Below, one piece after another: positions 19,805 to 28,482 of a stretch of DNA of 64,000 bases (positions within the stretch are counted from its first letter, which is position 1; the number at the start of each line of letters is the position of its first letter). The DNA is from Polynucleobacter sp. AP-Jannik-300A-C4. GTDB taxonomy: Bacteria > Pseudomonadota > Gammaproteobacteria > Burkholderiales > Burkholderiaceae. A program made the position numbers and the translations under genes. The DNA lies in assembly GCF_018688335.1 (NCBI RefSeq), contig NZ_CP061316.1, positions 992,001 to 1,056,000 on the forward strand, in the 5' to 3' direction. The notes beneath the pieces are model-generated. The model was not told the origin of the DNA. It did not search any database and was given only the letters and a program-made list of their open reading frames with translations.

Positions 19805-20242
19805 TTATAGGCCTAACAGATGGCGAATAACAAAAACAGTCAAAAACCCAGCACTCATAAAAGACAAAGTCGCCACTAGAGATCTTGGTGACAAGCGAGA
19901 TAAGCCGCAAACACCATGGCCACTAGTACATCCCGAGCCATAACTAGAACCAAAACCGACTAATAAGCCAGCAATAATGATTGCAATCCAATCTGCATCT
20001 ATCACTGTAATTGTGTGAAGATCAAAAAATAAACTCCCCAAAAATGGTGCGCTCAATAAGCCTAAAACAAGGCTCAGGCGCCAAATAACATCACCATTTT
20101 TAGGGGTGAGTAATCCGGAAACGATGCCACTAATGCCCAGAATACGACCGTGCAGAATTACATACAAAGCAGCTGCAACTCCCAATAGGATTCCACCTAA
20201 AAAAGCGGGTACAGGGGAAAAAGCCAACCAATCTATCTGCAT
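19805..20242 (-). CDS. YeeE/YedE family half-transporter (PmpA-like)
   Basis: The 145-residue membrane protein carries GSGCTSGHGVCGLSRLSPRS (C105, C112), the sulfur-transporter signature, between hydrophobic helices. It partners the GFCPGP half-protein encoded three bases downstream. Together the pair resembles PmpA/PmpB of the BigR-type operons. It follows the full-length YeeE gene by 22 bases, so it is probably in the same transcript. Confidence 0.86.
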   Translation of the reverse strand: MQIDWLAFSPVPAFLGGILLGVAAALYVILHGRILGISGIVSGLLTPKNGDVIWRLSLVLGLLSAPFLGSLFFDLHTITVIDADWIAIIIAGLLVGFGSSYGSGCTSGHGVCGLSRLSPRSLVATLSFMSAGFLTVFVIRHLLGL

Positions 20243-20264
20243 ATTATTTAATCTAACCTAAGAG

Positions 20265-21386
20265 TTAACTACAAGGATTGGGTGCATTACGCGACTCCAA
20301 ATAACGCAGGGCTAAGTAAGCGCCAAAGATAAAACCTGGTAAAGCAAGTATTGAGCCTAAGGCTAATGTAGAGATGCCACTCAAGCCCTGACCAACAGTG
20401 CAACCGAGCGCTGTTACACCACCGAATCCCATCAAAGTCGCACCAACGAGATGATTCGCGGTATCTTCAGTATCACGAAAGCTCTCCCAACGAAATGACT
20501 TAGTAATGAGGGACACGCAAGCAGACCCAGAAATCATTCCAGCAACGGCAGCAATACCTAAAGTAATGATTTTTGAGGTATCGCTATAAAGCATTAACCA
20601 ATCCAATGAAAAGGCGTAAGGCGCAACAAATGAAAGACTCTCCATGCGTCCAGAGTTGGTCACCAAAAAAACCTCTTCCAAGGTATTGGGATCTTCAGCA
20701 ACAAATCCTAAGTTTCCAGAAATGAACCAGATTGCGCAAATAGCAAGGCCAACAAAGATTCCAGAAAACAGATTTTCTGCAGTCCAAAAGGCCTTATTTG
20801 CAAGAGCATATGCAATGAAAGCAAAGCCAATAATCAAACCCAGGGCAAGATGTAAGTTGCCCCTAGCAATGCCAATAATGGGGCTCAAAATACTTGGCAA
20901 ATCTTGAGGTGTATTTAGGGTGATAAACACCGAGTCCAAGGTATTGATGCGAATAACACCAAGAAAGCCCCTCATGGTCATGTAGGCAGTTAAACCAAGA
21001 ACAATAAACACAATGATGGACTTAAGATTGCCACCGCCAATGCGAACCAGAGTCTTACTTCCGCAACCTGATGCAAGCACCATGCCGAATCCAAATAGCG
21101 TACTACCTACGATGGTTGAGAGCCATAGAAGCTTACTGCTGGTATAGATGCTCTTAAGTGGATCAATAAGGCCTAGGTAGGACATGAAGGCAAATCCAAC
21201 AATCGCTACGCCAATGGCCAGAAACCATTGCTTTAGACGACCCCAGCTAGACATAATATAAATATCTGAAACTGCACCCATGCTGCAAAAACCAGTTTTT
21301 TGCATTACGGCGCCAAGCAAAAAAGTAATGGCAAAGGTCGACCATAGAACTACCTTGCTGATACTGCTGATATCTACTGCTTCCAT
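20265..21386 (-). CDS. Full-length YeeE/YedE thiosulfate-transporter-like protein (TsuA type)
   Basis: The 373-residue inner-membrane protein has about nine to ten hydrophobic segments and an internal two-fold pattern with cysteines in GFCSMG (C34), SGCGSK (C108), GSACVS (C290) and LGCTVGQGLSG (C329). In TsuA a cysteine relay passes thiosulfate through the pore. Its place in the sox series fits uptake of thiosulfate for assimilation or of sulfane sulfur. It is 16 bases downstream of the small cytochrome c gene. Confidence 0.88.
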   Translation of the reverse strand: MEAVDISSISKVVLWSTFAITFLLGAVMQKTGFCSMGAVSDIYIMSSWGRLKQWFLAIGVAIVGFAFMSYLGLIDPLKSIYTSSKLLWLSTIVGSTLFGFGMVLASGCGSKTLVRIGGGNLKSIIVFIVLGLTAYMTMRGFLGVIRINTLDSVFITLNTPQDLPSILSPIIGIARGNLHLALGLIIGFAFIAYALANKAFWTAENLFSGIFVGLAICAIWFISGNLGFVAEDPNTLEEVFLVTNSGRMESLSFVAPYAFSLDWLMLYSDTSKIITLGIAAVAGMISGSACVSLITKSFRWESFRDTEDTANHLVGATLMGFGGVTALGCTVGQGLSGISTLALGSILALPGFIFGAYLALRYLESRNAPNPCS

Positions 21387-21402
21387 ATTGAAAATTCTTT
21401 AA

Positions 21403-21720
21403 TTATTTTTTGAATTTATAAAACTGTTGATTGAGGAAAGCGGTGACATCAGCTTCATCCTCAGGAAAAAGATCGAGACGTAGCTCTGTATTACACATGG
21501 CGACCATCGACTTTAAATTCTGCAGGCTTTTAACCTTACTATCGCTACGGGTGTAGATCATATCGCCATTACCAAAGCCGGATTTCTTGGCATGACATGC
21601 GTAGCATTTTTGTTCATCAATCTTTTTGCCGTTCGCAATATCTGGGCTGGCATTTGCTGACAGCAGCGTCCCAAAGGCGAAAAAGAAGGTAACTACAGGC
21701 TTTAATATTGGCAATTTCAT
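21403..21720 (-). CDS. Small periplasmic cytochrome c
   Basis: The 105-residue protein has a signal peptide (cleavage after ANA, about residue 25) and one heme site CYACH (near residues 39-43). Candidate Met axial ligands are in GDMIYT and SMVAMC. A second cysteine in MCNTELRLDLFPEDE and a C-terminal FYKFKK are features shared by small betaproteobacterial cytochromes near sulfur genes. It could accept electrons from Sox proteins or pass them to an oxidase. It is distinct from SoxX and SoxD in this cluster; no standard sox name is assigned. Confidence 0.82.
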   Translation of the reverse strand: MKLPILKPVVTFFFAFGTLLSANASPDIANGKKIDEQKCYACHAKKSGFGNGDMIYTRSDSKVKSLQNLKSMVAMCNTELRLDLFPEDEADVTAFLNQQFYKFKK

Positions 21721-21780
21721 TTGAAATCAGTCATTTAGCGAAGTAAACGACTATTTTAAAGCCCAGATGACAAATCTGTC

Positions 21781-22758
21781 TTATTCCGCCTGAATTGAGA
21801 GGTAGACGTTATAGGCATTCATGCGGTTTGCAGCCCTAAATAAGGGCATTCCGTCGTATTCTGACCAATCCGTCTTGGCATAAGCCTCATCGAAAGGATC
21901 CAGGTTGAGGGCTGATGGCTCCATAGATTCACGTAAATAGCGCAAATAATCCCTAGTAAAGCGGATATCTTCTATAGGATTAATGGATTGAGGCCCATGA
22001 CCGGGTATTACTACCTTAGGGTTAAATTTCTCAAACTGATCTAAAGCTTTCAACCACCCTTTGCTATCAGCATTACCCACAAATGGGATTCGACCGCGGA
22101 AAACTAGATCACCCGCAAAAAGCACGCCTTCAGATGGAATATAGACCAATAGATCTTCTGGGGCATGGGCTGGGCCAACCCGGCTAATCAGAAACTCCAC
22201 TCCACCAATATTCAACTTTAATTGTTTGTCTATCCAAGTATCCGCAGCAATTAGTTTGGTTTGATCATTAACCCAGGGTGCAAAATCAACCCTTGATGCA
22301 ATAAGCCGCTGCTTTGCAGTTTCTGAGGAAATATAGCTTCTACCCTCCCCTTGAGCGTAGATCTTTGCGCCAATTTTCTTAAACTCTTGAAGTCCATATA
22401 CATGATCTGCGTGATAGTGAGTTACTACAACAGCAATAATTTTTTGCTTAGTAACTTTTGAAATCTCTTTAATCAACTTTTGCGCAAGGGTTGGAGAACC
22501 CAAGGCATCTATGACAACGACCCCCTTAGGAGTAACGACAAAACCTGCATTAGAAATAAAGTTTTGATTCTCGCTACTACCTAATTCAGCTCTACCTTGA
22601 ACGAAGTAAGTATGCGGCGCAACTTTAATGGGCTTTAGCAATACACCTACCGGATCATTTATGACCGGACTGCTTTGAGCAAAGCAGAAGCCAAAAAAAA
22701 TAGCATTAATCAATAATGCTATTTTTAGATGGTGAATACCGCGCAGGAGCATGTTCAC
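21781..22758 (-). CDS. Secreted metallo-beta-lactamase-fold hydrolase (SoxH-like)
   Basis: The 325-residue protein has a signal peptide (residues 1-28) and a zinc-hydrolase domain with HYHADH (114-119), an alternative metal histidine in GPAHAPED, the D in FAGDLVF and the last H in IPGHGPQ. Metallo-beta-lactamase-fold proteins occur as SoxH in some sox clusters, where their role is unclear. It lies nine bases after the DsrE-like gene. The catalysed reaction is unknown; a persulfide- or thioester-hydrolase role is only a guess from position. Confidence 0.82.
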   Translation of the reverse strand: MNMLLRGIHHLKIALLINAIFFGFCFAQSSPVINDPVGVLLKPIKVAPHTYFVQGRAELGSSENQNFISNAGFVVTPKGVVVIDALGSPTLAQKLIKEISKVTKQKIIAVVVTHYHADHVYGLQEFKKIGAKIYAQGEGRSYISSETAKQRLIASRVDFAPWVNDQTKLIAADTWIDKQLKLNIGGVEFLISRVGPAHAPEDLLVYIPSEGVLFAGDLVFRGRIPFVGNADSKGWLKALDQFEKFNPKVVIPGHGPQSINPIEDIRFTRDYLRYLRESMEPSALNLDPFDEAYAKTDWSEYDGMPLFRAANRMNAYNVYLSIQAE

Positions 22759-22767
22759 CGAATGAGA

Positions 22768-23202
22768 TTATGGTTTGATGTAAGCAAAATGATCTTTAAA
22801 TTGAAGATCGCCAATTCTTGCTACGCCAGACGGTGTGAAGTCAGTATCCAGAATAAACTGATCCTTCTTTAGATTTCTATTTTTTAAAGTAATCTCACAA
22901 ACCTCAAACCGAACGCCACGCGACTTCAGGGCCCCAACTAAAGGAGCATATTCAATATTGTTCTTCTTATCCTTCGCGCCTTCCATCATGATGTCAACCC
23001 CATTAGCGTGGGTGACAACGATGATTTTGGTGTCTGGTGCTACATCCATATGATTGCGCACATTTCTCAAGCCTTTAATGCCTTGAGTATCAGCATCATC
23101 AATGTGATAAACAACGCTTGAGCCCGCAGCAAACACCTGCTGAGATACTAGTGCGGTAAAACCAATAAAAAAAGATGCTATCAGGGGGAAATATTTTTTC
23201 AC
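22768..23202 (-). CDS. Secreted DsrE-like protein
   Basis: The 144-residue protein has a signal peptide (cleavage after VFA, residue 25) and a DsrE/DsrF-like fold. Recognisable parts are VVYHIDD, KIIVVTHANGVDIMM and the segment GVRFEVCEITLKNR with the single likely sulfur-binding cysteine. Cytoplasmic DsrE proteins carry persulfides; a periplasmic version beside SoxB suggests sulfane-sulfur binding outside the cytoplasm. It lies 15 bases after soxB. The role is inferred. Confidence 0.83.
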   Translation of the reverse strand: MKKYFPLIASFFIGFTALVSQQVFAAGSSVVYHIDDADTQGIKGLRNVRNHMDVAPDTKIIVVTHANGVDIMMEGAKDKKNNIEYAPLVGALKSRGVRFEVCEITLKNRNLKKDQFILDTDFTPSGVARIGDLQFKDHFAYIKP

Positions 23203-23217
23203 GAAAGTCCTTCTTTC

Positions 23218-24951
23218 TTATTTAAGGGCAACCATGCCAGGATTGTTTGTAACGCCTTTAATGATTGGTTCATTAAGCTGGACTGCTTTGACCACCTTGA
23301 CATCACGAAGATGGCGCTCAATAACGTCCCAAATCGCCTCTCCACCAGCATTCTTCGCCTCTTCGCTCACAGGAGCCCAGCCGGCAACTTTATAAGTCTT
23401 GCTTGGATCGATGTCCTTGCCATTGAGACGCATATCGCTAATGCGCTTGCCGGCAGATGCAGCTGGATCAATGGTGTATTGCATGCCGCCGACACGAACC
23501 ATATCACCACCCTGCTGATAATACGGATCAGGATTAAAGAGGTTATCCGCTACATCCTCAAGAATCGTCTTGATCATTTCACCGGTCATGTTCGTAACCG
23601 TGGTGTATGGATAAGTAATAGCCGTTTGATCCAATAAGTTTTCACGGGTAATTGCTTGACCTGGCAGCAAGCTAGTTCCCCAACGGAAACCTGGTGAGAA
23701 TGCAATCTCCGCATTCTTCTGAGCCATGAGACCATCCAAGATCAGTTGGTCAAAGCTACCATTAAAGTTTCCACGGCGATACAAGAGACCTTCTGTTGTA
23801 GCCAATTTTTCGTTGAGCTTAGCTTCATACGGCGCTCTAATTTTTTGAATCAGCTTATTCATTGCAGGATCAGCTGGGATCATGTTGGAGAAGATTGGGA
23901 AGAGTTTGTACCGGAAATCAACCGCTTTGCCGCCCTTCACATCAAAGTCCAATACGCCTAAGAATTTAGTATTCGAGCCAGCATTGGTAACTAAAGTTAC
24001 GCCACCAGAATTCTTAACCTTGACTGGAATTGGAACGCCATCGTGAGTATGGCCACCCATAATCGCATCCAAACCAGTGACGCGGGATGCCATTTTTAAG
24101 TCAACGTCCATACCGTTATGAGAGAGCAACACAACTACTTTTGCACCCTTAGCCTTGACCTCATTAATTGTCTTCTGCAGATTTTCTTCTTGGATACCAA
24201 ACGTCCAATCTGGGGTGAAGTAACGTGGGTTAGCAATTGGGGTGTACGGAAAGGCTTGGCCAATCACCGCTACCTGAATGCCATTCTGCACCTTCATGAC
24301 GTAAGGATTAAATACTGAATCTCCGAAGTCTGCAGTCTTAATATTTTGGGCTACAAAGGACACCTTGCCTTTGAAGTCGCCATTCACAATTTCCATAACG
24401 CGCTTCTCACCAAGAGTCATCTCCCAGTGTGGAGTCATGACGTCAACGCCTAAGAGGAGCGCTGCATCAACCATGTCCTGACCGTTAGTCCATAGAGAAG
24501 TGCCTGAGCCTTGCCAAGTATCACCACCATCTAACAAGAGTGCCCCTGGGCGACTTGCCTTGATTTGCTTGATAAGGGTTGCCATGTGAGCAAAGCCACC
24601 AACCTTGCCATAGTTTTGAGCTGCCGCTACGTAATCAAGATATGTGAATGCATGTGCATCACGTGTTCCTGGCTTAATACCATTCGCCTTTAAAAAATAT
24701 TCGCCGACCAAATGAGGTGTTTTGCCTTCTTGAGCGCCAATACCAAGGTTGACATTAGGCTCACGGAAATAGATTGGCAGAAGTTGTGCGTGGCAGTCAG
24801 TGAAGTGCAGGAAATGCACATTACCAAACTTCGGCAAATCATAGAATTTTTGCGCAGTAGTTTGCGCGCTTGCAAAATTAGATTGCAAACTCATGCCGCC
24901 CGCTGAGGCGATGGCTAATGCTTGCAAAAATTCACGACGATTTAAAGACAT
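23218..24951 (-). CDS. soxB: Thiosulfohydrolase SoxB
   Basis: SoxB is the periplasmic dimanganese enzyme that removes sulfate from SoxY-cysteine-S-sulfonate. The 577-residue protein has a Tat signal (NRREFLQALAIA), and the metallophosphatase-like motifs FTDCHAQL (51-57), GGDTWQGSG (142-150), PHWEMTLGE, SHNG (277-280) and GGHTHD (299-304). Length matches SoxB. It follows soxX after 46 bases that include a GAAA-loop hairpin, which may change its expression relative to soxX. Confidence 0.96.
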   Translation of the reverse strand: MSLNRREFLQALAIASAGGMSLQSNFASAQTTAQKFYDLPKFGNVHFLHFTDCHAQLLPIYFREPNVNLGIGAQEGKTPHLVGEYFLKANGIKPGTRDAHAFTYLDYVAAAQNYGKVGGFAHMATLIKQIKASRPGALLLDGGDTWQGSGTSLWTNGQDMVDAALLLGVDVMTPHWEMTLGEKRVMEIVNGDFKGKVSFVAQNIKTADFGDSVFNPYVMKVQNGIQVAVIGQAFPYTPIANPRYFTPDWTFGIQEENLQKTINEVKAKGAKVVVLLSHNGMDVDLKMASRVTGLDAIMGGHTHDGVPIPVKVKNSGGVTLVTNAGSNTKFLGVLDFDVKGGKAVDFRYKLFPIFSNMIPADPAMNKLIQKIRAPYEAKLNEKLATTEGLLYRRGNFNGSFDQLILDGLMAQKNAEIAFSPGFRWGTSLLPGQAITRENLLDQTAITYPYTTVTNMTGEMIKTILEDVADNLFNPDPYYQQGGDMVRVGGMQYTIDPAASAGKRISDMRLNGKDIDPSKTYKVAGWAPVSEEAKNAGGEAIWDVIERHLRDVKVVKAVQLNEPIIKGVTNNPGMVALK

Positions 24952-24967
24952 AGTATTTTCCTAAAGA

Positions 24968-24989
24968 AAACAGGCCTTTCGGCCTGTTT
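24968..24989 (-). terminator. GAAA-tetraloop hairpin between soxX and soxB
   Basis: Read on the transcribed strand, a perfect 9-bp stem (AAACAGGCC / GGCCTGTTT) closes a GAAA loop and is followed by TTCTTT. It lies inside the 46-base gap after the soxX stop. It could be a partial terminator or a stabilising RNA hairpin. The T-run is interrupted, so read-through into soxB is likely. Confidence 0.6.
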
Positions 24990-24997
24990 ATTTTTTA

Positions 24998-25603
24998 TTA
25001 CTTGTTAACAGGCGACTCTGGATCTAGGAGCAATGCCATGACATCCTGCATTTGCTTCTCATTTAAGAGCTTGAAGTGCCCGAAACGAGGCATATTGCTA
25101 CATACGTTATAGGCCTTGGAATTATTAATACGATTCCAAGTGTAGGTAACAATCTCCTGCGTGTAACCCCTTAACTTTCCATAATTCCATAAAGAGGGGC
25201 CAATGTTTCCATAAGAGACTTCTTTGATATTGATTTGATGACAGTTATAGCAACCACCACCATTTGCCGATCCAGCTTTATCAGACCAGGTAGCGCCTCG
25301 ACCACTTTGAGCAATTTTTTCACCGCTCTTCCAGTCGCCAATGTATTTACCATCGGATGGCTGCTTGATCATAGCCATGTTTTCGTTTTGAATCTTTTCG
25401 CGAACCTTGGGATCTCCACCGCCATCGAGATTTACAGGGTTCGAACAAAACTTTTGCGCTGCATCTTGATCCAAACGATCTAAACCAGCCTGCCCCTTAG
25501 CTTGAAAGCTGCTAGACATCATTTTTTCGAAAGGAGTAGCAGCGCTCGCAGCACCAGCTACAGCTAAAAGCGTAAACGCCAAAATTGATAATTTGATTTT
25601 CAT
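24998..25603 (-). CDS. soxX: Sulfur-oxidation cytochrome SoxX
   Basis: SoxX with SoxA forms the periplasmic c-type cytochrome that couples thiosulfate to SoxYZ. The 201-residue protein has a signal peptide (cleavage after ASA, residue 21), one heme site CYNCH (118-122), and the segment GNIGPSLWNYGKLRG with the distal Met in NMPRFG (M171). Length fits the larger SoxX forms. It follows soxA by 18 bases. Confidence 0.93.
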   Translation of the reverse strand: MKIKLSILAFTLLAVAGAASAATPFEKMMSSSFQAKGQAGLDRLDQDAAQKFCSNPVNLDGGGDPKVREKIQNENMAMIKQPSDGKYIGDWKSGEKIAQSGRGATWSDKAGSANGGGCYNCHQINIKEVSYGNIGPSLWNYGKLRGYTQEIVTYTWNRINNSKAYNVCSNMPRFGHFKLLNEKQMQDVMALLLDPESPVNK

Positions 25604-25621
25604 ATTATTTATCTCCAGCGA

Positions 25622-26464
25622 TTAACGCTTCAGTCCTGGTGCATTCATAGTTCCGCCCTTAGCAGTCACAGCCATATACATGGAGACTGCAATAGTATCT
25701 TCAGAAATGTAGATAGGCTCTGGGAAGCGTTGTTGACGATAGCAATCGTTTAAGCGACGTTGCATGGTCCAGAAAGTACCGCTAGATACACGGTATGCAG
25801 GCCAGTAACCCCAACCTAAAGCAGCCCCCTTCTCAACAGTTAAATTAGGCAGGTCCTGTAAGCGGATTCGCTTGCCATTAGACGCGTGGCATGATGCACA
25901 GGAGAAATCCATTGGGCCACCTTGGTAAAAGAATGATTCTTTACCCAGTTGGTAAGCCAGCTTTTCCTTAGGATGCTTTGCAACGACATTAATCGGCATA
26001 CCCTTAGATTCAGCCACTACATAAGCAACTACAGCCTCAAGATCTTTACGCTTGCCTTTGCTAAAGCCGGCCTTAATGATCTCATTTGCGTCGTATCCCT
26101 GCAGCTTGCTCATACAGGTTACAAGACGAGACTCTAGATCTTGAACTTGATTAGTATCTTTAAAATACTTTGGTAACTGCGTATAAGCCCCTTTAACTAC
26201 GCCAGGACCCATACCCAAATCACATTTTTGTAAAGAGACATTCTTAGGCCCCATGGGCTTTTTCCAAATGTCTTCACCAGCAGCTTCATATAAATCAGCA
26301 GGGTTACCATCGGCAATCATTGCACGATATTTTTCAATCTCATCAGTTGGAGCCCCTCCAGTAGGAGTGGCGGCTGTAGAAGCCTCATTTTTTGCAGAAC
26401 TAGAACAGCCCTGCAATACCGCAAACAAGCCAATAATAACGCCATATAAAATGCGTGTTTTCAT
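25622..26464 (-). CDS. soxA: Sulfur-oxidation cytochrome SoxA (single-heme, lipobox at N-terminus)
   Basis: SoxA forms the disulfide-like bond between thiosulfate and SoxY. The 280-residue protein has one CxxCH heme site (C189-H193). The position of the N-terminal heme in two-heme forms is taken by C81 and C117, expected to be a disulfide. C241 in NDCYRQQRFPEP is the active cysteine that becomes the persulfide heme ligand. The N-terminus reads LFAVLQGCSSSA, a lipoprotein-type signal with C20, unlike the usual soluble SoxA; glutamine at -2 makes it a weaker lipobox. It follows soxZ by 37 bases. Confidence 0.93.
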   Translation of the reverse strand: MKTRILYGVIIGLFAVLQGCSSSAKNEASTAATPTGGAPTDEIEKYRAMIADGNPADLYEAAGEDIWKKPMGPKNVSLQKCDLGMGPGVVKGAYTQLPKYFKDTNQVQDLESRLVTCMSKLQGYDANEIIKAGFSKGKRKDLEAVVAYVVAESKGMPINVVAKHPKEKLAYQLGKESFFYQGGPMDFSCASCHASNGKRIRLQDLPNLTVEKGAALGWGYWPAYRVSSGTFWTMQRRLNDCYRQQRFPEPIYISEDTIAVSMYMAVTAKGGTMNAPGLKR

Positions 26465-26501
26465 GGTAACCCTTTTATAGTTTTAATTATGCGTACTAAT
26501 A

Positions 26502-26810
26502 TTAAGAAGCCGTAGCTTCATCAGTACGTTTGTCGCCTTTGCTATCGTTCCAAGTCACAACAATCTTGTCGCCCTTAGCACCCTTGTACTTAAAGTTCAA
26601 GAATGGATCTTTGGATACTGCTGGGCCAAATTGACCATTAAATACATCTTTGCCATTGGCTTTGACATTGATAGTGCTGATAAACCATGCTGGAATAGTT
26701 TTGCCAGAAGCGTCTTTACGCTGACCAGATTCCATATCATGCTTCATCAAAATTTTTACATCTACAGTACCGCCATTTTCAGCAGCTCTTACGCGCATTG
26801 GATCAGCCAT
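26502..26810 (-). CDS. soxZ: Thiosulfate-carrier subunit SoxZ
   Basis: The 102-residue protein is the immunoglobulin-like partner of SoxY, with KILMKHDMESGQRKD, IPAWFISTINV and the C-terminal TWNDSKGDKRTDEA segment. It has no signal peptide and is presumably exported with SoxY through Tat, as known for SoxYZ. It follows soxY by 54 bases. Confidence 0.95.
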   Translation of the reverse strand: MADPMRVRAAENGGTVDVKILMKHDMESGQRKDASGKTIPAWFISTINVKANGKDVFNGQFGPAVSKDPFLNFKYKGAKGDKIVVTWNDSKGDKRTDEATAS

Positions 26811-26864
26811 TTTGGTTCCTCTTTTATTCTATGTATGAATTGTGTTTATTAATATGCTTCGGAA

Positions 26865-27317
26865 TTAACCGCCGCAACCACCAAGCGTTACTTTGACTTC
26901 TTTAACAGTCATTAGCCACTTGCCATCAGCTTTTACCAAGCCGTATACATTGGATGTTTGACCCATTTTGATACGTGTTGTCACAAATGAATCTGTGCCA
27001 GCAGGAATAAAGAATTGAGCTGCTAGTGAGCTTGGGTTCTTTTCAACCAAGATAGCCATTTGCTCTGCCTTAAGCGTAGAAGTGATTCCAACAGGAACAA
27101 CTGCACCGTTTTCAGCGATATCTGGGGCATTCAAAGTCACTGCAGATGATTTATCTGGACTATCAGCACCCAAGATCTTGAATACATCATCGATACCTTT
27201 GCCTTCAAAAGCGGCTTTGTTCCACTCTTGAGCTTGAGCAGTGCTGATAAGGCCTGCAGAAGCCATTAGGCCAAATACTGCTGAATACTTCATCAAACTG
27301 CGTCGCTGCTGATTCAT
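26865..27317 (-). CDS. soxY: Thiosulfate-carrier subunit SoxY
   Basis: SoxY carries sulfur intermediates on its C-terminal cysteine. The 150-residue protein has a Tat signal (NQQRRSLMKY) and ends in LGGCGG with the carrier cysteine at residue 148, the swinging arm. Length matches the family. An 85-base gap to soxD upstream is one of the larger gaps in the sox series, so an internal promoter is possible; I see no clear one. Confidence 0.96.
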   Translation of the reverse strand: MNQQRRSLMKYSAVFGLMASAGLISTAQAQEWNKAAFEGKGIDDVFKILGADSPDKSSAVTLNAPDIAENGAVVPVGITSTLKAEQMAILVEKNPSSLAAQFFIPAGTDSFVTTRIKMGQTSNVYGLVKADGKWLMTVKEVKVTLGGCGG

Positions 27318-27402
27318 AAAAACTCCTTTATTAATCTTAACTTCTGTTAATTTATTGCTTATTTTGCATTAAAACATTGAGGTTACTACCTAATTGGCTA
27401 TT

Positions 27403-28482
27403 TTATTTGCCACCAGAGAGTATCCACGTCACTAAAGTCTTGCGATCCTCATCAGAAAGCTGGGCCTGTGGCGGCATTGGAATGGAGCCCCATACACCCG
27501 CCCCGCCGGCCTTAACCTTTGCCATGAGTTTATCGACCGCACCACTCTGCCCATCGTATTTCTTGGCAATATCGGCTATTGATGGGCCAACCAACTTCGC
27601 ATTAGGCGCATGACAGGCTGAGCAGTTCTCATTTTTAAAGAGTGCTGCTGGTCCTTTTGCTGCAGAAGAATGGGTATCTGCTGCATGAGCCAAGCCCTGA
27701 CCAGAAGCTCCAGGCAATTGCTTAATTGGAGGCTTGGTTGTATCCACGCCTCTATAAGGGCCATACATGCGGTTTTGCTCGGCAATATTGTTGTGGGCAT
27801 TACGAGCAAAATCAGGCAATGTTGAGCCAATTTGAACAAATGGAACGCAGTTATGCATGCAAGAACTTCCATTGACATCCGGCTTGTCTTTAACATTCCA
27901 GAAACCATGTTTGGTCGTCATACCATTTCGGTTTGGCATTTTGACCTCAGCAATATTTTTATCGCTCAACACAAAATCATCAGGAACAATTTCACCAAGA
28001 CTGAGAATGAAAGCAACAACCGCATAGGTATCGTCAGGCGTTAAAGATCTTGGGGCATTCCACGGCATTGCACGGTAAATGTAGTCCCACAATGTAGATA
28101 CCGTTGGCACCTTCATTAAGGTTGTTCTTTGCGGCTGCTTCATATCTTTTAATGAGGCAACCTTACCTGTCTTCACATCATCCTTGGTGGTGCCACCAGC
28201 GATAGGTGTAAAGATTTCATTTGACTCACCGAAGGTGCCATGACAACTTGCGCATTTAGCCTCCCAAATGGCTTGACCTTTTTCAACAGAGCCAGATCCT
28301 TTTGGGAGACCCTTGAAATCTGGACGAACATCAATATCCCAAGCCGCTACTTCAGCCATCGTTGCATGACGACCAATACCTGGATATTTAGCAGAATCCG
28401 ATTGTGCAACCGCACTGTGAGCACTTAAAACTAAAAGCGCTGCAAAACCAATACGAGCAGTTAATTTATCCAACTTGTACAT
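27403..28482 (-). CDS. soxD: Sulfane dehydrogenase cytochrome subunit SoxD
   Basis: SoxD is the cytochrome c partner of SoxC in the sulfane dehydrogenase that oxidises the SoxY-bound sulfane to sulfone. Counted from the frame start at 28497 it has heme sites CASCH (82-86) and CSACH (292-296), so it is diheme, with an extra pair C213/C217. A signal peptide ends near AVAQ. I chose the ATG at 28482 because a GAGG ribosome site precedes it; the ATG at 28497 is the alternative. Either start overlaps the soxC end. Confidence 0.92.
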   Translation of the reverse strand: MYKLDKLTARIGFAALLVLSAHSAVAQSDSAKYPGIGRHATMAEVAAWDIDVRPDFKGLPKGSGSVEKGQAIWEAKCASCHGTFGESNEIFTPIAGGTTKDDVKTGKVASLKDMKQPQRTTLMKVPTVSTLWDYIYRAMPWNAPRSLTPDDTYAVVAFILSLGEIVPDDFVLSDKNIAEVKMPNRNGMTTKHGFWNVKDKPDVNGSSCMHNCVPFVQIGSTLPDFARNAHNNIAEQNRMYGPYRGVDTTKPPIKQLPGASGQGLAHAADTHSSAAKGPAALFKNENCSACHAPNAKLVGPSIADIAKKYDGQSGAVDKLMAKVKAGGAGVWGSIPMPPQAQLSDEDRKTLVTWILSGGK

